Positions 37,975 through 46,958 of a DNA stretch of 64,000 bases are shown piece by piece. The DNA is from AP-15 sp963814805 (GTDB lineage: Bacteria; Pseudomonadota; Alphaproteobacteria; ATCC43930; CGMCC-115725). Numbering within the stretch: the stretch's first letter is position 1; every line of letters begins with the position of its first letter. The position numbers and the translations under genes are program-made. The DNA is taken from positions 434,001-498,000 of the forward strand of contig CAWFER010000033.1 of assembly GCA_963814805.1 (NCBI GenBank), written 5' to 3'. The notes under the pieces are model-generated. The model saw only the letters and a list, made by a program, of their open reading frames with translations, made no database searches and was not told the origin of the DNA.

Positions 37975-38175
37975 GCCGTACCTCAACCAAACAAAGCCGG
38001 TGAAATTATCGGGGTCGCGAGCCCGGCGCCCACGGGCGCGTTTTCTACGATGCTTCGGCGCCCGACGTCAATAATCGGAACCGTCCGCCGTGCGTGTCGG
38101 AGGCAGCTCTCGGGCGAAACGCCTCGACACCGTCAAGAGGCGGCGCAAAAATGGCGCATTCGGGGAGAAACGTGG

Positions 38176-39819
38176 ATGACGTCAAGAGGAAAAACCAATC
38201 CGTACGGAATGGCGCTGGACAAGAACCCGGCCAATTTTGTGCCGTTGAGTCCGATCGGCTTCCTGCTGCGCAGCGCCGCCGTTTATCCCCATCGGCCGGC
38301 GGTCGTTTATGGCGGGCGCCGCTATGGCTGGCGCGAGGCGCTCGAACGCTGCCGCCGGCTGGCGAGCGCGTTGTCGGCGGCTGGCGTCGGACGCGGCGAC
38401 ACCGTGGCGGTGATGGCGCCCAACATCCCCGAGATGTTCGAAGCGCATTTCGGCGTGCCGATGGCCGGCGCAGTGCTGAACGCGCTCAACATCAGGCTCG
38501 ACCCGGAAACCATCGCCTTCATCCTGCGCCACGGCGAGGCCAAAGTATTGATTACCGACAGAGAATTCGCCACGGTCGTCAAGGAGGCGCTGAGCCGGCT
38601 CGAGCACAAGCCGCTAATCGTCGACATTCTCGACCCGGCGGGGCCCGGCGGCGCACGCCTCGGCAATGTCGATTACGAGGCCTTTCTCGCCAGCGGCGAT
38701 CCAAATTTCGCGGAAATCACCCCGGCCGACGAGTGGGACGCGATCGCTCTCAACTACACTTCCGGCACCACCGGCAATCCCAAGGGGGTGGTCTATCACC
38801 ATCGCGGCGCCTATCTGAACGCGCTCGGAAACATCCTGGTCTGGGATCTGCGCCAGCATCCGATCTATCTGTGGACCTTGCCGATGTTCCACTGCAACGG
38901 CTGGTGCTTTCCGTGGACGATCACCGCCTTGGCCGGAACCCATGTCTGCCTGCGCCGGGTCGAGCCGGCGGCGATATATGAAACGATCGCGCGCGACGGC
39001 GTCACCCATATCTGCGGCGCGCCGGTAGTTATGAACATGCTGCTGAACCCCGGCGCCGGGGTGTCGCGCGCGCTCGACCGGCGGATCGAGATGATGACCG
39101 CGGGGGCGCCGCCGCCGGCGGCGGTCATCGAGGGCATCGAGGCAATCGGGTTTCACATCACCCATGTCTACGGCCTAACCGAAGTCTATGGTCCGGCGAC
39201 CGTCTGCGCCTGGCACAACGAATGGGACGCGTTGCCGACCGAGGAACGCTCGCGGCTAAAGGCGCGGCAAGGGGTCAATTATCCGGTGCTCGACGGGCTG
39301 ATGGTCGCCGACCCGGGGAATCTGGCGCCAGTTCCGGCCGATGGCGCCTCAATGGGCGAAATCTTCATGCGCGGCAACATCGTCATGAAGGGCTATCTGA
39401 AGAACCCACGCGCCACCGAGGAGGCGTTTGCCGGCGGCTGGTTCCACACCGGCGATCTAGGCGTCGTCCATCCCGACGGTTACATCGAGCTCAAGGACCG
39501 CTCGAAGGACATCATCATCTCCGGCGGCGAAAACATCTCGACGGTCGAGGTCGAAACCGTGCTCTATCGTCACCCGGCGGTGTTCGAGGCGGCGGTGGTC
39601 GCCCGCCCCGACCCGATGTGGGGGGAAACCCCTTGCGCTTTCGTTATGCTCAAAGCCGAAGCCGCCACCACCACCGCTGACGACATCATCGCCTTTTGCC
39701 GCGAGCACCTCGCCCGGTTCAAGGCACCGCGCACGGTGATATTCGGCCCGCTACCCAAGACCTCGACCGGCAAAATCCAGAAATTCCAGCTGCGCGAGCG
39801 GGCCAAGACCAGCGCATGA
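38176..39819 (+). CDS. Acyl-CoA synthetase (AMP-forming)
   Basis: The 547-residue ligase activates a fatty or other carboxylic acid to its CoA thioester through an acyl-adenylate. The P-loop YTSGTTGNPKGVVYHH, the A5 block HVYGLTEVYGPA, the hinge YIELKDRSKDIIISGGENIS and the catalytic lysine in PKTSTGKIQK are all present. The GWCFPW segment resembles medium/long-chain AlkK-like enzymes. GGGGAGAAA precedes the ATG at 38176. It diverges from rpmB; the 200-base gap has no other gene. Confidence 0.92.
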   Translation: MTSRGKTNPYGMALDKNPANFVPLSPIGFLLRSAAVYPHRPAVVYGGRRYGWREALERCRRLASALSAAGVGRGDTVAVMAPNIPEMFEAHFGVPMAGAVLNALNIRLDPETIAFILRHGEAKVLITDREFATVVKEALSRLEHKPLIVDILDPAGPGGARLGNVDYEAFLASGDPNFAEITPADEWDAIALNYTSGTTGNPKGVVYHHRGAYLNALGNILVWDLRQHPIYLWTLPMFHCNGWCFPWTITALAGTHVCLRRVEPAAIYETIARDGVTHICGAPVVMNMLLNPGAGVSRALDRRIEMMTAGAPPPAAVIEGIEAIGFHITHVYGLTEVYGPATVCAWHNEWDALPTEERSRLKARQGVNYPVLDGLMVADPGNLAPVPADGASMGEIFMRGNIVMKGYLKNPRATEEAFAGGWFHTGDLGVVHPDGYIELKDRSKDIIISGGENISTVEVETVLYRHPAVFEAAVVARPDPMWGETPCAFVMLKAEAATTTADDIIAFCREHLARFKAPRTVIFGPLPKTSTGKIQKFQLRERAKTSA

Positions 39820-39879
39820 TACCGGCTTTAGCGCAGAGCCGCCTCGGCTGATCCCGCAGCGGCGACGGGATGGGCGGGG

Positions 39880-40221
39880 CTATCTCGATGTCCCGTAGCG
39901 AAAGGTCTCGTCGGCCGACCCGCCGACCCGGACCGAGGTGCTGGTGCCCGGAATTAAGAACGAGCGTGGAAAGCTGCCGCCGGAGGATGGCGGGTACGGC
40001 GCCGTGGCGTGAATGTCGGCCTCGGGCGCGCTCGCCGGCGTCGGCGGCGCTTGCGCCTGCGGCGGCGCGAGTTGATCGATCCGCTTCTGGAGCAGCTGCT
40101 GATTGGCGCGAAGATTCGACAGTTCGTCGGCCTTTACCGTGAAGAAGTGGGTCAGCGGCGCGATGGCGACAATCACAACGCCGACCGCCATCACGCCGGC
40201 GAAACGCCACTTATGGGTCAC
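39880..40221 (-). CDS. Small membrane-anchored protein with coiled coil
   Basis: The 113-residue protein starts at GTG 40221. One N-terminal transmembrane helix (residues about 8-28) is followed by a short coiled coil (DELSNLRANQQLLQKRIDQL) and a Pro/Ala-rich extracytoplasmic tail. The type II topology and linker resemble small envelope proteins, but no family is recognised. It converges with the acyl-CoA synthetase gene and lies downstream of the DUF465 gene on the same strand. Confidence 0.5.
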   Translation of the reverse strand: MTHKWRFAGVMAVGVVIVAIAPLTHFFTVKADELSNLRANQQLLQKRIDQLAPPQAQAPPTPASAPEADIHATAPYPPSSGGSFPRSFLIPGTSTSVRVGGSADETFRYGTSR

Positions 40222-40274
40222 GGCCCCGCCCCCCGCTAAAATGTCGCGCCAATTGCGGCGTGACCGATGCTGCG

Positions 40275-40442
40275 TTAATGGCTCTCCAACTGGAAAATCT
40301 CATCCTTGATGCGGAGCTTTTGCCGCTTCAGATCGGAGATCGCGTCGTCATTCGGAAGCGGACGGCGGTTCTCTTCATCGATGGCGCGTTCGAGTGCTGC
40401 GTGCTTTTCTCTCAGCGCTTCGATGCGATCCTGCAGCGACAT
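40275..40442 (-). CDS. DUF465/YdcH-family small protein
   Basis: The 55-residue ORF starts MSLQDRIEALREKHAALERA and ends with LKRQKLRIKDEIFQLESH then TAA. The Leu/Lys-rich helical hairpin with a KxxKLxxKDEI motif is typical of the DUF465 (YdcH) family. GAGGAGG precedes the ATG. It diverges from ubiX, and a second DUF465 gene lies on the other side of ubiX at 41332. Function in the family is unknown. Confidence 0.85.
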   Translation of the reverse strand: MSLQDRIEALREKHAALERAIDEENRRPLPNDDAISDLKRQKLRIKDEIFQLESH

Positions 40443-40568
40443 GCTCAATCCTCCTCATCCACCCGATGGCCGCGGATAATGGTAACGCCGGGTCCACCAC
40501 CCGGCCAGGGGCCACACGCTCCCCGATGACCAAAATATGTCAAGACCGCAAATTTCAAAGAGGCCGCA

Positions 40569-41147
40569 ATGGGAGAAATATCTGCAATTCCGCGGCTGGT
40601 CGTCGGGATCAGCGGCGCATCCGGGGTCATCTATGGCGCGCGCCTGCTCGAGCTGCTGCGGCCCTTGCCGGTCGAAACTCATCTGGTCATCAGCCGGGCA
40701 GCCGAGGTGACCTTGGCGCTCGAAACCGAGCTGAAGCCGGCCGCGGTGCGCGCCCGCGCCGACATGGCGCATGCCATCGGCGACATGGCGGCGCCGATCT
40801 CGTCGGGCTCGTTTCGCACGATCGGGATGGTGATCGCCCCGTGCTCGATCCGCAGCATGGCCGAGATCGCCAGCGGTGCGACAACGACCCTGCTGACGCG
40901 GGCGGCCGACGTGGTGCTGAAGGAGCGTCGCCGGCTGGTTCTGATGGTGCGCGAAACCCCGCTCCACACTGGCCATCTGCGCACCTTGACCGCGCTTTCG
41001 GAGATGGGTGCGATCATCGCCCCGCCGGTCCCCGCCTTTTACGCCAAACCGACCACCATCGCCGAAATGATCGACCAGTCCTTGGGCCGTGTGCTCGACC
41101 TGTTCGGCCTCGACACCGGCACGGTCCGGCGCTGGGGCGAGCCCTGA
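40569..41147 (+). CDS. ubiX: Flavin prenyltransferase UbiX
   Basis: The 192-residue enzyme attaches a dimethylallyl group to FMN, giving the prenylated flavin used by UbiD. RLVVGISGASGVIYGARLLE is the FMN-binding start. SSGSFRTIGMVIAPCSIRSM and LVLMVRETPLHTGHLR carry the other active-site blocks. The partner ubiD is about 10 kb away on the opposite strand. A start at the ATG at 40569 fits family length. Downstream, after a strong palindrome, come a DUF465 gene and purE-purK on the same strand. Confidence 0.95.
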   Translation: MGEISAIPRLVVGISGASGVIYGARLLELLRPLPVETHLVISRAAEVTLALETELKPAAVRARADMAHAIGDMAAPISSGSFRTIGMVIAPCSIRSMAEIASGATTTLLTRAADVVLKERRRLVLMVRETPLHTGHLRTLTALSEMGAIIAPPVPAFYAKPTTIAEMIDQSLGRVLDLFGLDTGTVRRWGEP

Positions 41148-41190
41148 GGTTGCGATCGCAGCCGTCACCTCGCCCGCGAGCGGTCCAGTC

Positions 41191-41210
41191 GTCACGGGCA
41201 TGCCCGTGAC
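41191..41210. repeat. Perfect 20-bp palindrome downstream of ubiX
   Basis: GTCACGGGCATGCCCGTGAC is perfectly self-complementary. Outside it, GCGAGC on the left pairs with GCTCGC on the right after an imperfect spacer, so a long hairpin is possible. It lies 44 bases after the ubiX stop and about 120 bases before the next gene. There is no T-run, so a simple Rho-independent terminator is not indicated; an operator or mRNA-stability hairpin is possible. Confidence 0.7.
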
Positions 41211-41331
41211 TGCTCGCAAGCGAAGCGATTCCGAAAGGGACGGCCGGGCCCGAGCGCGCATGCTGAGCGCTATCTCGGCGACTTCGATCACTGAAGTGGT
41301 ATAGTGGAGGCCAAGTCTTGCGCCAACGGCC

Positions 41332-41535
41332 ATGGATCTCGACGCCGAATCATTGAAGGCGAAACTCGCCATGTTGAAAAGCGAGCACCGCGATCTCGAC
41401 GACGTGATCTCGCGCCTGTGCGAGCAGCCGCCGTTCGACCAGTTGCGGCTGCAGCGTCTGAAAAAGCGCAAGCTCCTGCTGAAGGACCAGATTCTGAAAA
41501 TCGAAAGCCAGTTGTTGCCCGACATCATCGCCTGA
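41332..41535 (+). CDS. DUF465/YdcH-family small protein
   Basis: The 67-residue protein shows the DUF465 pattern: a helical start (SLKAKLAMLKSEHRDLDDVI) and the second helix LKKRKLLLKDQILKIESQL, similar to the 55-residue paralogue at 40275. Downstream is purE on the same strand, 80 bases away. Small cytoplasmic proteins of this family are common in alphaproteobacteria, but their role is not known. Confidence 0.85.
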   Translation: MDLDAESLKAKLAMLKSEHRDLDDVISRLCEQPPFDQLRLQRLKKRKLLLKDQILKIESQLLPDIIA

Positions 41536-41617
41536 GAGCGCAATCCGGGTGCGGTTGTGCGTAGCGGTCCGGCTTCTATAATGAGCGCGGTCGCATTCCG
41601 ATCGCGGAAGAACTCGA

Positions 41618-42112
41618 ATGAGCGAGGCCGGTCCGGCAGTTGGCATCATCATGGGCAGCAGATCCGACTGGCGCACGATGCTGCATGCCGCCGAGACGCT
41701 CGGGCGGCTGGGCGTGAACTTTGAAACCCGGGTGGTCTCCGCGCATCGCACCCCAGATCGGCTTTATGACTATGCGCGCACTGCGCGATCGCGCGGCCTG
41801 CGGGTGATCATTGCCGGCGCCGGGGGAGCCGCCCACCTTCCCGGTATGGCCGCCGCGCTGACGCCGCTCCCGGTACTGGGCGTGCCGATCGAAAGCCGGG
41901 TTCTCAAAGGTGTCGACAGCCTCTTATCGATCGTTCAGATGCCGGCCGGGATCCCGGTTGCGACCTTTGCGATCGGCGAGGCCGGCGCCGTCAACGCCGC
42001 CCTCTTTGCCGCGGCGGTGCTCGGATTGACCGATCCCGCTATTGAGCAGGCAGTCGACGGCTGGCGGCAGGCGCAGACACAGGGTGTCGCCGAGCGCCCG
42101 GATTCCGCGTGA
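41618..42112 (+). CDS. purE: N5-carboxyaminoimidazole ribonucleotide mutase PurE
   Basis: The 164-residue class I PurE has the GIIMGSRSDWRTM substrate loop, the SAHRTPDRLYDYA active-site histidine segment, and IAGAGGAAHLPGMAAALTPLPVLGVPIES, both diagnostic. It converts N5-CAIR to CAIR in purine synthesis. Its TGA overlaps the ATG of purK (ATGA at 42109-42112), so the two are translationally coupled. Confidence 0.95.
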   Translation: MSEAGPAVGIIMGSRSDWRTMLHAAETLGRLGVNFETRVVSAHRTPDRLYDYARTARSRGLRVIIAGAGGAAHLPGMAAALTPLPVLGVPIESRVLKGVDSLLSIVQMPAGIPVATFAIGEAGAVNAALFAAAVLGLTDPAIEQAVDGWRQAQTQGVAERPDSA

Positions 42113-43206
42113 TGGCGTCGTCGCCGTGGATGCTGGCCCCAGGGGCGACGATCGGGATCATGGGCGGCGGCCAGCTCGGGCGGATGACCGCCCTCGCCGC
42201 AGCCCGGCTGGGCTATCGCTGCCACGTCTTCGCGAGCGAGCCGGACAGCCCGGCGGCGCAGGTGTGCGGCGCCGCGACCGTCGCCGAGTTTTCCGATCTG
42301 GCGGCGCTCGACCACTTTGCCGCGGCGGTCGACGTCGCGACCTTCGAGTTCGAAAACATCCCGGCCGCAGCGGTGCGCGCGGTGGCGGCCTCAAAGCTCG
42401 TCCTGCCGCGCGCCGAAATTTTGGAGATCGCGCAGGACCGTTTGCGAGAAAAGGATTTTCTGCGCTCGATCGACGTCGCGACCGCCGCCTATCGGGAGGT
42501 ATCCGACGTGGTGGCGCTCGCCCGCGCGATGCGCGATTTCGGCTACCCCGCGGTGCTGAAGAGCGTGCGAATGGGCTATGACGGCAAGGGGCAGGTGACG
42601 CTCAACCCCGAGACCAGGCCGGAGGAGGCGTGGGGGCAGATGGGGCAGATGGGCTGCGAGATCGGCATTCTCGAAAGCTTTGTCGATTTCGCCTGCGAGA
42701 TCTCGGTCATCGTAGCGCGCGGCCGCAACGGCGCCTGGGCCACCTACCCGCCGGTCGAAAACCAGCACGCCGCCCACATCCTCGACACCACCATCGCCCC
42801 GGCCCGGATCGAGGTCGAGACAGCGATGCGGGCCGAGGCGATCGCGCGCCACATCGCTGAAAAGCTCGATTTGGTCGGCGTGCTGGCGGTCGAGATGTTC
42901 GTGACCCAATCGGGCGAGATTCTGGTCAACGAACTCGCGCCGCGGCCGCACAATTCGGGACATTGGACAATCGATGCCTGCGTCACCAGCCAGTTCGAGC
43001 AATTGGTGCGCGCGCTGTGCGGTCTGCCGCTGGGCTCGGTCGCGCACCATTCTGACGCGGTCATGAAGAATTTGATCGGCGCCGATGTCGACAGATGGCG
43101 CGAGGCGCTCGCCGACGGGTTAGCCAAGCTCCATCTTTACGGCAAGACCGAAGTGCAGCCCGGCCGCAAAATGGGCCACGTCACCCGGCTCATTCCCCAC
43201 CGCTGA
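42109..43206 (+). CDS. purK: 5-(carboxyamino)imidazole ribonucleotide synthase PurK
   Basis: The 365-residue ATP-grasp enzyme makes N5-CAIR from AIR, bicarbonate and ATP, supplying PurE. The N-terminal GATIGIMGGGQLGRMTALAA is the pre-ATP-grasp fold. YPAVLKSVRMGYDGKGQ is the ATP-grasp loop, and VLAVEMFVTQSGEILVNELAPRPHNSGH carries the metal site. It is complete and ends seven bases before the stop of the convergent COQ9 gene. Confidence 0.95.
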   Translation: MMASSPWMLAPGATIGIMGGGQLGRMTALAAARLGYRCHVFASEPDSPAAQVCGAATVAEFSDLAALDHFAAAVDVATFEFENIPAAAVRAVAASKLVLPRAEILEIAQDRLREKDFLRSIDVATAAYREVSDVVALARAMRDFGYPAVLKSVRMGYDGKGQVTLNPETRPEEAWGQMGQMGCEIGILESFVDFACEISVIVARGRNGAWATYPPVENQHAAHILDTTIAPARIEVETAMRAEAIARHIAEKLDLVGVLAVEMFVTQSGEILVNELAPRPHNSGHWTIDACVTSQFEQLVRALCGLPLGSVAHHSDAVMKNLIGADVDRWREALADGLAKLHLYGKTEVQPGRKMGHVTRLIPHR

Positions 43207-43213
43207 GCGCGTC

Positions 43214-43852
43214 TCAGCGTAGCGGGCGCAGCAGGTGGAACGGGTTCGGGAGCCGCGCGGCCAGGGTATCGAAATCGCGCCGCACGCGGCCCATTCGGGC
43301 GACGCCGGCTAGTCGGCGCGCGACAAAGGCGCGGGTCTCGACAAAGCCCTCGGAGCGATCATCGAGCCAGTAGAGCATGGCGACGCTGTAGATCGCGGCC
43401 AAGGTCAGGCGCTTCGTATAGAAACTGAGGTCGGTGGCGTGGTCGCCAGCGGCATACCAGATCGCGTCGATCGTCTGATAAGTGAGGCGCAGGGCGAGCG
43501 GCGCATGCTGCGGCAGCGCCAGGACGGCGAGCGCGCGACGCACCGCCTCGCGCCACGGCTCGACGATTTCGAGACGGATGCCGATCGCCAGCGCGACGCG
43601 CTCGTGGATCCGCAAAGCATCGAGCGGCAGAGCTTCGAGCCGGTCGAGCATGCGCCGGTCGGCCCAGCGGCTGAACTCCGCAACCAGATCGCCGGTCCCG
43701 CCCGGAAACTGCGCCAGCGCTTCCGCGGCAGGCATCCCAAGCCGCCGCGCCGCCCCGCGCACCGCCGCGCGCGACCAACCGTCGAAGGCCACATCGGGCA
43801 GCATCGCTTCAAGCAACGCCTCGCGCCGCCTATCGGCGAGCGGGCTTCTCAT
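43214..43852 (-). CDS. COQ9-family ubiquinone biosynthesis protein
   Basis: The 212-residue all-alpha protein belongs to the COQ9 family, a lipid-binding accessory factor for ubiquinone synthesis with a TetR-like fold. The C-terminal block YTKRLTLAAIYSVAMLYWLDD is the family signature. Its ATG overlaps the stop of def (ATGA), giving a coupled pair. Its presence with ubiX and ubiD in the window fits a ubiquinone-using organism. Confidence 0.88.
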   Translation of the reverse strand: MRSPLADRRREALLEAMLPDVAFDGWSRAAVRGAARRLGMPAAEALAQFPGGTGDLVAEFSRWADRRMLDRLEALPLDALRIHERVALAIGIRLEIVEPWREAVRRALAVLALPQHAPLALRLTYQTIDAIWYAAGDHATDLSFYTKRLTLAAIYSVAMLYWLDDRSEGFVETRAFVARRLAGVARMGRVRRDFDTLAARLPNPFHLLRPLR

Positions 43853-44412
43853 GCCGCTCTCGTCTCGGCGAGGAGAGCCGCGAGGTCGATCGGATGCCGC
43901 TGCAATTCTTCGAGGAACATCAGCAATCGCTGGTCGGTGATCCGCTGCGGATAAAGAATGCCGTCGAGATGATCGCATTCGTGTTGGACGACGCGGGCGT
44001 GAAAGCCTTCGACCTCGCGCTCGATGGTTTCGCCATCGAGGCCGCTGGCGCGGTAGCGGATACGCAGATAGCGTGGGACGACGCCGCGCAGCCCCGGAAC
44101 CGACAAGCACCCTTCCCAGCCGAAGGCGCGCTCCTGCCCCACCGCCTCGACCACCGGATTGACCATTATGGTCAGATCCTGCGCGACATCCCCCGGCACC
44201 CCGCTGAGGCGCTCGCCGGAGACTGAAAAGACCACGATCCGCCAGGGTTGGTGCACCTGAGGTGCGGCGAGCCCGACGCCGCCGGCATCCTCCATCGTCT
44301 CGATCATGTCCTCGGCGAGGCGGCGCACCCAAGGCGCCCTTGGGTCCTCGACCTTGGCCGCTGGCATGCGCAGCACTGGGTTGCCCATCCGGGCGATCTT
44401 CAACAGAGCCAT
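43849..44412 (-). CDS. def: Peptide deformylase
   Basis: The 187-residue metalloenzyme removes the N-formyl group from nascent proteins. All three motifs are visible: GVGLAAPQV, EGCLSVPG and QHECDHLDG (metal Cys and two His). The ATG at 44412 fits family starts (MALLKIARMGNPVLR); a TTG nine bases upstream is also in frame. It is upstream of the COQ9 gene with overlapping stop and start, and diverges from rpsU. Confidence 0.95.
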   Translation of the reverse strand: MALLKIARMGNPVLRMPAAKVEDPRAPWVRRLAEDMIETMEDAGGVGLAAPQVHQPWRIVVFSVSGERLSGVPGDVAQDLTIMVNPVVEAVGQERAFGWEGCLSVPGLRGVVPRYLRIRYRASGLDGETIEREVEGFHARVVQHECDHLDGILYPQRITDQRLLMFLEELQRHPIDLAALLAETRAA

Positions 44413-44557
44413 GCCCGGCAATATGTGGCCGGCGGCGGCCCCGGTAAAGCGCCGACCCGCCGACTGCGACCTTCACAAGCGATAAACGAGGTGTTAAATA
44501 ACGCCCTATTCCGCGCCGCCCGCTGCGGCCGGCGGCCGTCAATGGAGCAGAGCCACC

Positions 44558-44761
44558 GTGCAAGTTCTCGTTCGCGACAACAACGTCGACCAGGCCCTCC
44601 GGGCTCTGAAGAAAAAAATGCAGCGCGAGGGCGTGTTCCGCGAAATGAAGCTCCGCCGCAGCTACGAGAAGCCCTCGGAGCGGCGGGCGCGGGAACGGGC
44701 CGAGGCAGTCCGCCGCTACCGGAAGCTCCTGCGCAAGCGCATGGAGCGGGAAGGCTATTGA
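44558..44761 (+). CDS. rpsU: 30S ribosomal protein S21
   Basis: The 67-residue protein MQVLVRDNNVDQALRALKKK is a canonical bacterial S21, with the basic C-terminal half RRYRKLLRKRMEREGY. GTG at 44558 is the start. S21 is near the anti-Shine-Dalgarno region of 16S rRNA in the small subunit. It is isolated, with the divergent def gene upstream and a gene-free stretch downstream. Confidence 0.96.
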   Translation: MQVLVRDNNVDQALRALKKKMQREGVFREMKLRRSYEKPSERRARERAEAVRRYRKLLRKRMEREGY

Positions 44762-45174
44762 CGCCCAAATCCGGGTCGGGCGCCTCCCGGCCCTGTGCGT
44801 CTTCCCCAATCCCCTTCAACCGAACGACCGAGCCTGCCGCCAGGTCTGTGCACATCGATCTCGCGCATTGGCGCCGGCCTCAGCCAAGATCTCCCGCACG
44901 CCGACCGCCTATTCCTTCTGATAATACATTAAAATTCAGATGGGCGTGGTTCACCATCTGTGTGAGACGCAACCGAATTTAACCCCGAAAACAAGGAGTT
45001 ACGGGGAAACGTTGAAGCGGCCATGCAACGGTTGAGTGACAAGCACAAGATACTTGTCCGCGGCGCCCTGCGCTGAGGCGGTCGCGGTGTGCGGCTTCGA
45101 GCGAGGATCCGTAGCCGGAGCAAAGCGCAAAATAATTCGACTTGTCCAAAATGGGCCGGTTGGCCCCCTCCGGC
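44762..45174. other. Intergenic region after rpsU
   Basis: About 410 bases separate rpsU from the convergent GMC oxidoreductase. The middle (about 44910-45010) is AT-rich. I see no supported ORF, tRNA or clear Rho-independent terminator. Confidence 0.4.
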
Positions 45175-46822
45175 TCAGACATTGACCGGGACGAGCGGCG
45201 GGCGGCCGCGGATCAGATCGGCCGCCTTCTCGGCGATCATGATCACCACCGCGTTGATGTTGCCGCCGACGAGGTCGGGCATCACCGAGGCGTCGACGAT
45301 GCGCAACCTCTCGACCCCGATGACTTTCAGCTCGGGGTCAACGACCGCGGCCGGATCGCCCGACCGGCCCATTTTGCAGGTGCCGAGCGGATGGTGCACG
45401 GTGATCGCGGTCGCCCGGATATGAGCGTCGATCTCGGCGTCGGAACGGCAATCGGGACCGGGCGCGATCTCCGCCGCGGCGAAGGGGGCCAAGGGCGCCG
45501 TTTTGCCGACATCGCGCACCAGCCGGACCCCGGCGCGCAAGGTCGCCCAGTCGGCGGCGGCAGCGAGAAAATTCTGCCGGATACGCACCGTAACCAGCGG
45601 GTTGGGCGAGGCGAGCTCGATCCGGCCGCGGCTCTGCGGCCGCAGCAGCACGGCGCGACAGCCGAAGCTGTCGGCATAGGGCAGCGCCAGCGGCGCCAAA
45701 TAGGGCGAGGCCGCCATCGGCGCGGCGTTGAACAGCAGCTGGATATCGGGCAGGTCGGCCTCGGGGCCGCTCTTCAGACCCGATTTCAGAAACGCCATCA
45801 GCCCGCCGGGCAGATCGCTGGCGATCCCGCGGCCGCGCAAATAGCTGTTGCCGAGGGCGAGCGCGATGCGGTCGGCGCGCATCTTGGCGTGTAGCGGGCC
45901 CGGCTCCCGGCGGGCATAGGCCACCGGCGCCGAGATGTGGTCCTGCAGGTTTTGCCCGACGCCGGGGAGCGGCACCGTGACCGCGATCCCGTGCGCGGCG
46001 AGAGTCTCGGGGTCGCCGATCCCCGACAGCATCAACAACTGCGGCGAGTTGATGACGCCGCCGCACAGCACGACCTCGCGCTCGGCCCCGGCGAATTGGC
46101 GCTCGCCGCCGTTCAGGTATTCGACGCCGACAGCCCGGCCGCCCTTGAACAGAATGCGCGTCGCCAGCGCGCCGACGACCACATCGAGGTTGCGCCGCCC
46201 CAGCGCCGGGCGCAGATAGGCGATTGCGGCGCTACACCGACGCCCGTCGCGGATCGTCATTTACGAGCGAGCGAATCCTTCCTGCCGGGCGCCGTTGTAA
46301 TCGTCAGTCGCCCTCGTGCCCGGCCGCAGCACCCGCAGCGAGATAAGCCTCGATCAGCGGATCGGCATAGCGCGAGCGCCGCACCGTCAGCGGCCCGTCG
46401 CCGCCGCGATAGGGGCCGGCGCCGTCCTCCCAGCTTTCCTGGCGGCGGAAATAGGGCAGCACATTCGCATAGGACCAGGCGTCGAGCCCGGCCGCCGCCC
46501 AGCGCTGATAATCGCCGCGATGGCCGCGCACATAGACCATAGCGTTGATCGACGACGAGCCGCCGATGACCTTGCCGAGCGCGCATTCGACCGCGCGTCC
46601 GTCCATCGTCGTCTCGGGCTCGGCGAAATACATCCAGTCGTGCCGGCGGCGCGCCAACATCCGACCCCAGCCGAGCGGGATATGAATCAATGGATCTCGG
46701 TCCCAGCCACCCGCCTCCAGCACCAGCACGCGAGCGGATTCATCTTCGCTCAACCGATGGGCCAGGGTGCACCCAGCCGATCCGGCGCCAACGAGGACAT
46801 AGTCATATGACTTTCTTGCCAT
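45175..46822 (-). pseudogene. GMC-family choline dehydrogenase-like oxidoreductase (frameshift plus in-frame stop)
   Basis: Joined, the two halves make about 548 residues of the GMC FAD family. The N-terminal dinucleotide motif is YDYVLVGAGSAGCTLAHRL, and the active-site His region near the C-terminus is ITVHHPLGTCKMG with NINAVVIMIAEKAA. One extra base near 46305-46312 shifts AAGHEG into TDDYNGARQEGF. That frame then meets a TAA at 46261-46263, where a sense codon (typically followed by MTIRDGRR) is expected. The stop makes real inactivation more likely here than in the other frameshifted genes. The start at 46822 follows GAGGGAGA. Confidence 0.75.
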
Positions 46823-46958
46823 TCTCCCTCTGCATCGGGTTGCCAAACGATTGATAGCGCGGAAATTATTCCGGGCGAATTGGCGTTTCAGGCATGGGGG
46901 CCCTGGCGAAGAAGGCCCGCGCTGCCCTTCGACGGACGGCGGCGCCGACCACGGGTCT

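Noticed and set aside
38022..38045. GC hairpin followed by TTTT between rpmB and the acyl-CoA synthetase, considered as a terminator
   Set aside because: It reads rightward, but no rightward gene lies upstream of it, and the loop would be only two bases.
38060..38110. GGAACCGTCC as an EcfG-type stress promoter before the acyl-CoA synthetase
   Set aside because: No CGTT follows at 16-17 bases, so only half of the consensus is present.
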